A DNA stretch of 20,452 nt from CAVQCT01 sp964520865 (lineage in GTDB: Bacteria; Zixibacteria; MSB-5A5; GN15; FEB-12), in assembly GCA_964520865.1 (NCBI GenBank), contig CAZFOY010000057.1, positions 1-20,452 on the forward strand, given 5' to 3'. Below the pieces are notes generated by a model. That model had not been told where the DNA came from. It searched no databases and worked only from the letters and a program-made list of their open reading frames with translations. The position numbers and the translations under genes are program-made. Shown in pieces: positions 1 to 6,053 of this stretch. Position 1 is the stretch's first letter, and the number at the start of each line of letters is the position of its first letter.

Positions 1-5
1 TCAAA

Positions 6-79
6 TACTGGGGGGCAGGGTCGAACTGCCGACCTCCTGATCCACAGTCAGGCGCTCTAACCATCTGAGCTACCCCAGC
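6..79 (-). tRNA. tRNA-His (anticodon GTG)
   Basis: The minus strand folds into a complete cloverleaf of 74 nt. The acceptor pairs GCTGGGG with CCCCAGT (six Watson-Crick pairs plus a terminal G1-U72 wobble), followed by TA at positions 8-9. The D stem is GCTC/GAGC. The anticodon stem CCTGA/TCAGG carries loop CTGTGGA, so the anticodon is GTG, reading His codons. The variable loop is AGGTC, and the T stem GGCAG/CTGCC carries loop TTCGACC. CCA is not encoded (TTT follows the discriminator). Odd: the gene has T rather than G at -1 and A rather than C at position 73, whereas bacterial tRNA-His normally has the G-1:C73 pair. The identity call rests on the anticodon alone. Confidence 0.93.
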
Positions 80-91
80 ATCGTAACGCCC

Positions 92-119
92 AAATTATGA
101 CATTTTGGAGTTTAGTCAA
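92..119 (-). promoter_or_regulatory. Candidate sigma70-type promoter of tRNA-His
   Basis: On the minus strand a -35-like TTGACT (119-114) is followed after 16 nt by a -10-like TAATTT (97-92), about 12 nt before the tRNA 5' end. The -35 matches 5 of 6 consensus bases; the -10 is weaker. The position suits a tRNA gene with a very short 5' leader. This is an inspection call. Confidence 0.4.
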
Positions 120-206
120 GAACAAAGACAATCTGAGCTATCTCGATTCCCTACCGGGGCTTAGCCCGAACACTCAGGCCTCAACTTATCGTATACGACG
201 GTTGGC

Positions 207-458
207 TTAAATCATCAGCTTCACGAATCCGCCGATCAGCAGACCCAGGATCGCTATTGGCAGAATCGCCAGCAGGATGACCAGGACCGAGGCGAGGAGC
301 AAACCAAGTAGTCCGCCGACAAGACCGGCCACGACACCGATCGCTCCGACTGCGAGGCCGAATACTCCCCCGAGAATCCCGACCGCAAGATGGAGCAGAC
401 CGGGCGCAAGGACGAGGACAAAGAAGGTCAATCCGACAATCATGAGCAGAGTTTTCAT
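207..458 (-). CDS. Small hydrophobic membrane protein, glycine-zipper-like (83 aa)
   Basis: I do not recognise the family. The 83-residue product is almost entirely hydrophobic. Its only charged residues are Lys2 and Lys80, with one His at 23. It can form two or three membrane helices, roughly residues 4-28, 27-55 and 54-78. The centre (residues 27-52) is packed with glycines at 3-4 residue spacing, like a glycine zipper used for tight helix packing or oligomerisation. I chose ATG at 458 because GGGAG (471-467) sits 8 nt upstream; a GTG at 473 overlaps that ribosome site and is unlikely to be used. It is a single gene between tRNA-His and the EVE-domain gene on the same strand. It could be an inner-membrane stress protein or a pore-forming peptide; the sequence does not decide. 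Existence as a gene is supported by the ribosome site and coherent hydrophobicity. Confidence 0.75.
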   Translation of the reverse strand: MKTLLMIVGLTFFVLVLAPGLLHLAVGILGGVFGLAVGAIGVVAGLVGGLLGLLLASVLVILLAILPIAILGLLIGGFVKLMI

Positions 459-559
459 ATTCACATCTCCCACACTTCTCTGCTTAATACCCGCGCAAGC
501 GAGCGCTATTCACATTTAGTTACGATATTTTTGTGGGAAAGTTACGCTCCGGCCTCAAC

Positions 560-1030
560 TTACCGATCGGCCAGCTTCATGATGATCGCCCACTCAGCGG
601 GAGTCACGGGCTGAACCGACAGTCTGCTTCCCCGCTGAGTCAGGACCATTTTCTCCAAACCAGGCGTCTTCTTGAGCTGTTCGAGTGTGATCACCTCTTT
701 GAATTTGCGCTTGAATTTCACGTCGACCATGTACCAGATCGGGTTGTCTGCCGTATGTTTCGGATCGAAATGCTGCTCTTCCGGGTTCTCGGCTGTAAAA
801 TCAGGGTAGCCGGAACGAGTGATCGAACAGATCCCGGCGATCCCCATCGGTTTGGATTTGCTGTGATAAAAGAACGCCTCATCCCCTTTTTTGATGTCAT
901 CGCGGAGCATGTTCCTTGCCTGATAGTTTCGCACACCATCCCAATGCTCTGTGCCGTTAGGCAGCTTCTTCAGATCATCGATCGAGAAACAGCCCGGCTC
1001 AGTCTTGAGCAGCCAGTATCGCTTGGCCAT
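560..1030 (-). CDS. EVE-domain protein (ThyN1/UPF0310-like)
   Basis: At 156 aa the protein matches the length of a stand-alone EVE domain (formerly DUF55, as in thymocyte nuclear protein 1). It begins MAKRYWLLKTEP, the characteristic first strand. It continues with a W-D-G-V-R-N-Y-Q-A-R-N segment near residues 30-40, then GDEAFFYHS near 49-57 and GIAGI near 63-67. EVE domains belong to the PUA-like fold and are thought to bind modified bases in DNA or RNA. The start codon is ATG at 1030. It is transcribed divergently from pcm, and its stop (TAA at 562-560) lies within a 12-bp sequence repeated downstream of the next gene. The substrate in this organism is unknown. No restriction gene lies next to it, so the stand-alone housekeeping type is more likely than a defence role. 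Confidence 0.9.
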   Translation of the reverse strand: MAKRYWLLKTEPGCFSIDDLKKLPNGTEHWDGVRNYQARNMLRDDIKKGDEAFFYHSKSKPMGIAGICSITRSGYPDFTAENPEEQHFDPKHTADNPIWYMVDVKFKRKFKEVITLEQLKKTPGLEKMVLTQRGSRLSVQPVTPAEWAIIMKLADR

Positions 1031-1115
1031 GAATGTAACCCTTTCACTTCGTATATCAGCCTAACCGAAAGAGAGCAGGCTTGGTTCTGCCTGATTGTCG
1101 TTTATTCACTTTTCC

Positions 1116-1143
1116 TGAACAAACCTGGGCAAAATTGTATTAT
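1116..1143 (+). promoter_or_regulatory. Candidate promoter of pcm
   Basis: TGAACA (1116-1121, 4 of 6 matches to -35) and TATTAT (1138-1143, 5 of 6 matches to -10) are separated by 16 nt. Initiation 6-8 nt after the -10 would leave a leader of only about 7-9 nt before the pcm start at 1158, and no Shine-Dalgarno sequence is visible there. Overlapping TATTAT/TTATAC alternatives lie just downstream. Confidence 0.35.
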
Positions 1144-1157
1144 TATACAGTGATGCT

Positions 1158-1844
1158 ATGATGTTACAAAGTAAGAACAGCACCAACACCGATTACGACT
1201 TCCTTCGTGAGCGAATGGTCCGTGAGCAGCTGGTCTCGCGGGGAGTCAAGGATCAGGCAGTACTCGATGCGATGCGCACCGTGCCAAGACAGCTATTCGT
1301 TCCGGAGGACCTTCGGGCGCAGGCGTACAACGACGGCCCGCTTCCGATCGGACACGACCAGACGATCTCGCAGCCGTTCATCGTAGCATCCATGACCGAA
1401 CAGCTCGAGTTGACGCATCGAAGCCGCGTACTTGAGATCGGAACCGGTTGCGGATACCAGGCAGCCGTACTTGCGGAGATCGCAAGGGACGTCTTCACGG
1501 TTGAGCTTGTCGCCGAACTTCAGCAGCGTGCGGTTCAGCTGTTCCGACAACTTCATTACCGTAACGTGATGTCAAAACAGGGTGACGGATCACTCGGCTG
1601 GCCGGACCACGCACCTTACGACAGCATCATCGTGACCGCGGCGGCTCCGCGTATCCCGGAGGCTCTCATCGATCAGCTGGCGATGAACGGCGTGATGGTC
1701 CTCCCGATCGAGGACGCCGAGTACGGCGGTCAGGAGCTGATCAAGGTCCGAAAGACGACCGGCGGCCTGGTGAAACGGTCTCTCTACCAGGTTCGATTTG
1801 TCCCGATGATGGGGGATATTCAGCAGGGCTCTGGCTCCATATAA
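1158..1844 (+). CDS. pcm: Protein-L-isoaspartate O-methyltransferase
   Basis: This cytosolic repair enzyme transfers a methyl group from S-adenosylmethionine to the isoaspartyl carboxylate formed when Asn or Asp residues age, starting conversion back to Asp. The 228 aa length fits the family. The N-terminal helix RERMVREQLVSRGV (residues 17-30) is typical. GHDQTISQPF at 65-74 is the Pcm signature around the active-site serine/threonine region. VLEIGTGCGYQAAVLAE (91-107) is SAM-binding motif I, with an acidic motif-II residue at Glu116. GDGSLGWPDHAPYDSIIVTAAAP (142-164) holds the later methyltransferase motifs. Start: ATG at 1158, with a second ATG directly after; neither has a clear ribosome site, and a -10-like element lies just upstream. 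It is followed after 48 nt by the zinc-module/winged-helix gene on the same strand. Confidence 0.96.
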   Translation: MMLQSKNSTNTDYDFLRERMVREQLVSRGVKDQAVLDAMRTVPRQLFVPEDLRAQAYNDGPLPIGHDQTISQPFIVASMTEQLELTHRSRVLEIGTGCGYQAAVLAEIARDVFTVELVAELQQRAVQLFRQLHYRNVMSKQGDGSLGWPDHAPYDSIIVTAAAPRIPEALIDQLAMNGVMVLPIEDAEYGGQELIKVRKTTGGLVKRSLYQVRFVPMMGDIQQGSGSI

Positions 1845-1871
1845 TCCATAAATCGCTGGTGTTACCGTCGG

Positions 1872-1884
1872 TGGTATAGTATAC
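1872..1884 (+). promoter_or_regulatory. Extended -10 element and palindrome before the zinc-module/wHTH gene
   Basis: TG (1872-1873), one base, then TATAGT (1875-1880) fits an extended -10 promoter, which can work without a good -35; none is obvious. The same bases form a perfect short palindrome GTATA-G-TATAC (1874-1884). Initiation near 1887 would leave a leader of about 6 nt before the ATG at 1893. GAGG (1887-1890) is too close to that ATG to be a normal ribosome site. Confidence 0.35.
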
Positions 1885-1892
1885 TCCGAGGT

Positions 1893-2411
1893 ATGTCCGA
1901 GCGGCTCAAGGTTAAAGACGACTACGTGCTGGCAAAATGCTGCTCCCCTCAACCGCCCCATGAGATTACAGGATACTTCAGTCACGACGGCATGATCAAA
2001 GTCCACTCTGCAGAATGCGATCGCCTCGGCGATGTCGAACCAGAGCGTCTGCTGGCCCTCACGTGGCAGGATGTGCTCGGCGATGACGAAGAGTTCGTCC
2101 CGGGAATCGATTTTGCCACGCTCGATACGACCGATTTCGCCATCCTGGCGCATCACGAGCAATACGGATTTGACTATTCGCTTGTAGTCGCCCGAAAATG
2201 CGGGATTTCCAAACAGGAGGCATTCGACCACCATCGGAAACTGCTCGACCTGAAATTAATCGAACGCGTGGAACCTCGCATCATACAATACCGTAAAGGT
2301 ATTGTGGACGGTAAATGGATAAAGCATCGCAACCATACCTACTACGATCTAACGAAGAAAGGGAAGGACTATCTGGCCTATTCCCGCCACCTCGATCAGC
2401 TTGATCGATAA
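1893..2411 (+). CDS. RelA/SpoT-type zinc-binding module fused to a winged-helix domain (172 aa)
   Basis: I know no name for this protein. Residues about 11-62 closely resemble the zinc-finger (ZFD/RIS) module near the C-terminus of long RelA/SpoT enzymes: Cys16-Cys17, then His38, then Cys42, followed by a DVEPERLLALTW segment (51-62) of the type seen in Rel. The Cys-to-His (21) and His-to-Cys (4) spacings match my recollection of E. coli RelA C612/C613/H634/C638. No hydrolase, synthetase, TGS or ACT domain is present. Residues about 78-168 look like a winged helix: DFAILAHHEQYG, a recognition-helix-like ISKQEAFDHHRKLLDLKLI, then a basic wing and YYDLTKKGKDYLAY, as in PadR-like or archaeal winged-helix families. 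It may be a DNA- or RNA-binding regulator whose input is zinc, redox or a ribosome/tRNA state; that is inference. It follows pcm after 48 nt but has its own possible promoter. Confidence 0.75.
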   Translation: MSERLKVKDDYVLAKCCSPQPPHEITGYFSHDGMIKVHSAECDRLGDVEPERLLALTWQDVLGDDEEFVPGIDFATLDTTDFAILAHHEQYGFDYSLVVARKCGISKQEAFDHHRKLLDLKLIERVEPRIIQYRKGIVDGKWIKHRNHTYYDLTKKGKDYLAYSRHLDQLDR

Positions 2412-2499
2412 CCCCGCAGAAATTCCTATAGCCGCATGATACCCCGTAACAACCAATTCGTAAATAAATACTTACATAAACTACTTAACAAGTCACATG

Positions 2500-2505
2500 A
2501 AGGAG
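2500..2505 (+). promoter_or_regulatory. Ribosome binding site that fixes the metalloprotease start
   Basis: AAGGAG lies 5 nt before ATG 2511. This places the start at the residue that opens a clean signal peptide, and rules against the in-frame ATG at 2436, which has no ribosome site and would put 25 polar and basic residues in front of the signal sequence. Confidence 0.85.
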
Positions 2506-2510
2506 CACGT

Positions 2511-5186
2511 ATGCGTACCAGACTAATGGGAAGCGCCGTACTGGCTCTCGCTGTCCTGCTGACGTTCAACGCGAATGCGTTCGCCGGTCGCTATGTCCGG
2601 CTCTTCGGTCATCCGCAAAATCAGCAGCAAGCGAAAGCTAAACCGCATAAACCCGGCTCGGAGAAGCCGTACGATGAGCTGATCAAGGACAAAGTTGTCA
2701 TCTCCGGTCTGTTCACGTTCTATCAGGACACCACCGATAACAGCATGCTAATGGCGCTTAAGCCGGATCAGTTCGGGCCGCTCTACCTGTGCGGCGAGAC
2801 GAGAACGGCCGCCGAAGGTGCGTTTTTCGACAACGGTTCGATGGGCGCCTCGTTCCCGTTCTACTTTCAACGGGTTGGCAAGCAGGTCATGATGATCGAG
2901 AAGAATCTCCGGGTTCGGGCCGACTCGACTTCCACTATGGAGAAAGCGGTCGAGCGTGGAATCTCCGATGGTCTCTACGGCTCGACCGAGGTCAAGTCGC
3001 AGCCGAACGACTCGGGCTGGATCCTGATCGACCCTTCCGGTCTGTTCATCCGCGATGCTGAGAAAATCAACTACTTCCTCGGGATGGCCGCAAAAATGGG
3101 TGTGATGTTTGACAAGCAAAACAGCTATTTCGAGAAGGTCAAGTCGTTCCCGAAGAATACTGAAATCGATGTCAAACTTCACTACCGGACTTCCAAGCCG
3201 GTCAATGCCGAGACGATGCAGGATCCGTGGAGCATGTTCCACGGGTACCACTACTCGCTTTCGACGCTCGAAGACAGCCCGGACTTCATTCCCCGTATCG
3301 CCGACGACCGGATCGGTTACTTCCTGACGATGTACGAGGATTACACCAACATGGATACGGAGTCTCCTTACGTCCGGTATATCAATCACTGGGACCTTCG
3401 CAAGAAAAATCCGGGCGCGCGTATGTCCGAGCCGGTGAAGCCGATAGTCTTCTGGGTTGAAAATACCGTCCCGAAAGAATATCGCGATGCGTTTGCCGAA
3501 GGCATTGAGTTCTGGAACAAGGCGTTCGAGAAGATCGGATTCCGCAATGCGATTATCGCGAAGCAGATGCCGGACACCGCGACATGGGATCCGGCCGACG
3601 TGCGCTACAACACAATCCGCTGGATCGTCATGCCGGGCGGCGGCTACGCCGTCGGTCCGAGCCACGCGAATCCGTTTACCGGTCAGATTTACGACGCCGA
3701 TGTCCGAGTCTCGGCTGATTTCATTCGCTACATGTTCAGCCATATGCAGAATTTCATCAAACCGGTTTCGTTCAACGGGACGTTCCCGGAGGAGGATTCT
3801 CTTGAGACGAACCTTCACACCGGCCCTGAGTACTGCAACTACGAAGCTGCTTCCGCGAAAGAAGCCGCATTCGGCCTGGATGTTATCAACAGCGTCGCCA
3901 ACACCCTGGCTGACAAAGACTCGTTGACGAAAGAGTATGTGCACTCGTATATCGTCTCGCTGGTAGCCCACGAAGTCGGTCACACCCTCGGCCTGCGCCA
4001 CAATTTCAAAGCATCCGGAATCTATACGATGAAGCAGGTGCAGGATCGTGACTTCACGACCAAGCATGCCATCGACGGTTCCATCATGGACTACATGCCC
4101 CCGAACCTTGCCGGCCCGAACGAACCCCAGGGCGAGTTCTATTCGTCCGTCCCGGGTCCGTACGATGACTGGGCGATTGAGTACGGCTACACCGATTTCG
4201 GAGATATGCCGGTCGCCGATCAGAACATCAAGCTGAAACAGATCGCATCTCGGGCCGCCGATCCGTTATTGGCCTACGGTACCGATGAAGACGCGTTCGG
4301 GAGCAGCCCGAAATCGGTTGACCCGATGTGTAACCTGTTCGACATGGGCTCCGATCCCCTCGCTTTCTGCCAACACAAGATCGACCTGACCAATTATCTC
4401 TGGAAGAACACGATCAAAGAGTTCGAGAAACCGGGAACGAGCTATGAGAAGATCATGCGGGTCTTCCAGACCGGCTGGCGTTCTTACTTTGAGTCGGCCG
4501 CATTCGCCGCGAAATACGTCGGTGGACTGTATCACTACAGAGACCATATCGGAGATCCGAACGGCCGGGTGCCTTTCGTACCGGTAACCGCCGCGGATCA
4601 GAAGCGCGCGATGGCCTTCCTGAAGAATTACATTTTTGCGCCCGATGCGTTCAACCTTCCCGCCGATCTGTGGAACAAACTCCAGCCGGAGCGGATGCCC
4701 GACTTCCTGTTCTCCGTCTATACGGTGCCTCAGGTCGACTATCCGATCCACCAGATGGCGCTGGCGGCCCAGAATCAGGTGATCAGCCGGATCTACAGCC
4801 CGTATATACTCGGTCGACTGCTCAACAACCTGGAGAGGTACCAACCGGGTGACGAGAAGTACACGATGCAGGATATGTTCACCGATATGCGGAAGATGAT
4901 CTGGACCGAACTGGACGGACCATCCGACGTCAACAGCTTCCGCCGTCAACTGCAGCTGAGTCACCTGAACCAGTTGGTCGGCATTTCTCTTGGAAGCACG
5001 CTGACCTATCCGCACGATGCGATCACGCTGGCGGCGAACGATCTCGATATTATCGAAGCCGGTGCGAAGCAGGCGGTGAATTCGAGCAAGGTCAACAGCA
5101 TGACGAAGGCCCACTTCAAAGAAGTGATTCGTCAAATTGAAGCAGCTAAGAAAGCGAGCAGAGACTACTCGATCCTGGCGCGCTAA
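2511..5186 (+). CDS. Secreted zinc-dependent metalloprotease (HExxHxxGxxH, DUF5117-type)
   Basis: The 891-aa product has a signal peptide (MRTRLMGSAVLALAVLLTF..., cleavage likely after NAFA near residue 25), so it acts outside the cytoplasm. The N-terminal third, with its VISGLFTFYQD strand pair, resembles the DUF5117/DUF5118 region of large bacterial zinc-dependent metalloproteases. Near residues 308-325 the chain reads VFWVENTVPKEYRDAF, the usual lead-in to the catalytic domain. The zinc motif is HEVGHTLGLRHN: His487, Glu488 (general base), His491 and His497. A metzincin-like Met turn follows at SIMDYM (524-529). All expected zinc ligands are present. The C-terminal part (about 600-891) is largely helical, as in related 800-900 aa proteins. 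Substrate unknown; a role in extracellular or periplasmic protein turnover is inferred. A strong terminator follows, so it is probably monocistronic. Confidence 0.93.
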   Translation: MRTRLMGSAVLALAVLLTFNANAFAGRYVRLFGHPQNQQQAKAKPHKPGSEKPYDELIKDKVVISGLFTFYQDTTDNSMLMALKPDQFGPLYLCGETRTAAEGAFFDNGSMGASFPFYFQRVGKQVMMIEKNLRVRADSTSTMEKAVERGISDGLYGSTEVKSQPNDSGWILIDPSGLFIRDAEKINYFLGMAAKMGVMFDKQNSYFEKVKSFPKNTEIDVKLHYRTSKPVNAETMQDPWSMFHGYHYSLSTLEDSPDFIPRIADDRIGYFLTMYEDYTNMDTESPYVRYINHWDLRKKNPGARMSEPVKPIVFWVENTVPKEYRDAFAEGIEFWNKAFEKIGFRNAIIAKQMPDTATWDPADVRYNTIRWIVMPGGGYAVGPSHANPFTGQIYDADVRVSADFIRYMFSHMQNFIKPVSFNGTFPEEDSLETNLHTGPEYCNYEAASAKEAAFGLDVINSVANTLADKDSLTKEYVHSYIVSLVAHEVGHTLGLRHNFKASGIYTMKQVQDRDFTTKHAIDGSIMDYMPPNLAGPNEPQGEFYSSVPGPYDDWAIEYGYTDFGDMPVADQNIKLKQIASRAADPLLAYGTDEDAFGSSPKSVDPMCNLFDMGSDPLAFCQHKIDLTNYLWKNTIKEFEKPGTSYEKIMRVFQTGWRSYFESAAFAAKYVGGLYHYRDHIGDPNGRVPFVPVTAADQKRAMAFLKNYIFAPDAFNLPADLWNKLQPERMPDFLFSVYTVPQVDYPIHQMALAAQNQVISRIYSPYILGRLLNNLERYQPGDEKYTMQDMFTDMRKMIWTELDGPSDVNSFRRQLQLSHLNQLVGISLGSTLTYPHDAITLAANDLDIIEAGAKQAVNSSKVNSMTKAHFKEVIRQIEAAKKASRDYSILAR

Positions 5187-5198
5187 GCTTTTCAAAGC

Positions 5199-5226
5199 TT
5201 GATCTTGCGATCGCCGACCGTATTTT
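5199..5226 (+). promoter_or_regulatory. Possible promoter of the nitroreductase, abutting a terminator
   Basis: TTGATC (5199-5204) and TATTTT (5221-5226) are 16 nt apart, each with 4 of 6 consensus matches. Initiation would fall near 5232-5234, inside the 5' arm of the terminator hairpin, so the new transcript would lack part of the stem. This is weak by sequence but explains how a gene starting 23 nt after the hairpin could be transcribed. Confidence 0.25.
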
Positions 5227-5228
5227 GA

Positions 5229-5256
5229 GGCGTGGACTGTTGGTCCACGCCTTTTT
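5229..5256 (+). terminator. Intrinsic terminator after the metalloprotease gene
   Basis: A perfect 9-bp stem, GGCGTGGAC (5229-5237) with GTCCACGCC (5243-5251), closes loop TGTTG and is followed by TTTTT (5252-5256). It lies 42 nt after the metalloprotease stop and only a few bases before the ribosome site (GGAGG, 5261-5265) of the nitroreductase. Confidence 0.9.
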
Positions 5257-5274
5257 ATATGGAGGAAATCTCAG

Positions 5275-6048
5275 ATGAATATGCTCGAACTTCTCAACAG
5301 CCATGTGTCCGTTCGGAAGTTCACGGACACACCGATCATGGCCGCGGAAGAGCTGGTGATTGTCGAAACGGCGCAGCGCTCTCCGACTTCGTCAAATCTG
5401 CAGACTTACTCGATTGTCAGCATCCGCAATCAAGACACAAAGAAAAAACTCGCGGAGCTCTGCGGGAACCAGAGTCATATCGCAGCCTCGGCCCTTTTCC
5501 TCGTCTTCTGTGCCGATCTACACCGCCTTGAGAGAATCAGTAAGACTAAGCGGTACAAATTCAACGGTGACTCCACCGAGATGTTCATCGTGTCGACTGT
5601 GGATACGGCCCTCGTGGCGGGTCGGGCGCTGATCACGGCCCAGTCGCTCGGCATCGGGGGCGTTATGGTTGGAGCGATACGAAATCACCCTGACGAAGTC
5701 GCCGGGCTACTCTCTCTGCCTGACTTCGTTTACCCGGTGATGGGCCTGTCGCTCGGTTATCCTGCCGCTCCGGCCCATACCAGACCGAGGCTGCCGCTCG
5801 ATGCGATCTACCACCGAGAAGTCTACAGCGATGACAGGTTCGATGAAGCGGTAAGTGAGTACGATGCCAAGATCGATGAGCTGGGACATTTGAAAGGAAG
5901 AGAGGTTCAGCCTGACCTCTACCCCGAGTTCGGCGGCGTCTATTCCTGGTCAGAACACTCGGCAAGACGAATGGCTAACGACAACGAAACAGCGCTTCGT
6001 CCGTTCATGCTGAACTTTTTGCAGAAGCGCGGATTCCTCAGAAGGTAA
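5275..6048 (+). CDS. NfsA-like FMN-dependent nitroreductase family protein
   Basis: The 257 aa product has the length and order of the NfsA/NfrA branch of nitroreductases, cytosolic homodimers that use FMN and NAD(P)H to reduce nitro compounds, quinones or flavins. N-terminal LLNSHVSVRKFTD (6-18) is the first FMN-phosphate-binding segment (Ser12, Arg14). AQRSPTSSNLQTYS (33-46) is the second. GIGGVMVGAIRNHP, then FVYPVMGLSLGYP, form the family's dimer-interface and FMN-contacting C-terminal half. The tail ends with RPFMLNFLQKRGF, typical of NfsA-like C-termini. Start: ATG 5275 with GGAGG ending 9 nt upstream; a second Met at 5281 is possible. The gene converges on the LOG gene, with stops 5 bp apart. 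The physiological substrate cannot be read from sequence. Confidence 0.92.
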   Translation: MNMLELLNSHVSVRKFTDTPIMAAEELVIVETAQRSPTSSNLQTYSIVSIRNQDTKKKLAELCGNQSHIAASALFLVFCADLHRLERISKTKRYKFNGDSTEMFIVSTVDTALVAGRALITAQSLGIGGVMVGAIRNHPDEVAGLLSLPDFVYPVMGLSLGYPAAPAHTRPRLPLDAIYHREVYSDDRFDEAVSEYDAKIDELGHLKGREVQPDLYPEFGGVYSWSEHSARRMANDNETALRPFMLNFLQKRGFLRR

Positions 6049-6053
6049 TCGGC

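Noticed and set aside
2436..2510. In-frame ATG that would add 25 residues to the metalloprotease
   Set aside because: It has no ribosome site and would bury the signal peptide, while ATG 2511 has AAGGAG at ideal spacing.
2748..4067. Long open frame (439 codons) antisense to the metalloprotease gene
   Set aside because: It lies fully inside a gene with intact catalytic motifs, is rich in Arg, His and Val as frame shadows are, and resembles no family.
5185..5200. AAGCTTT-TC-AAAGCTT inverted repeat at the metalloprotease stop
   Set aside because: The two-base loop is too tight for a full RNA hairpin, and the strong terminator 28 nt later explains termination.
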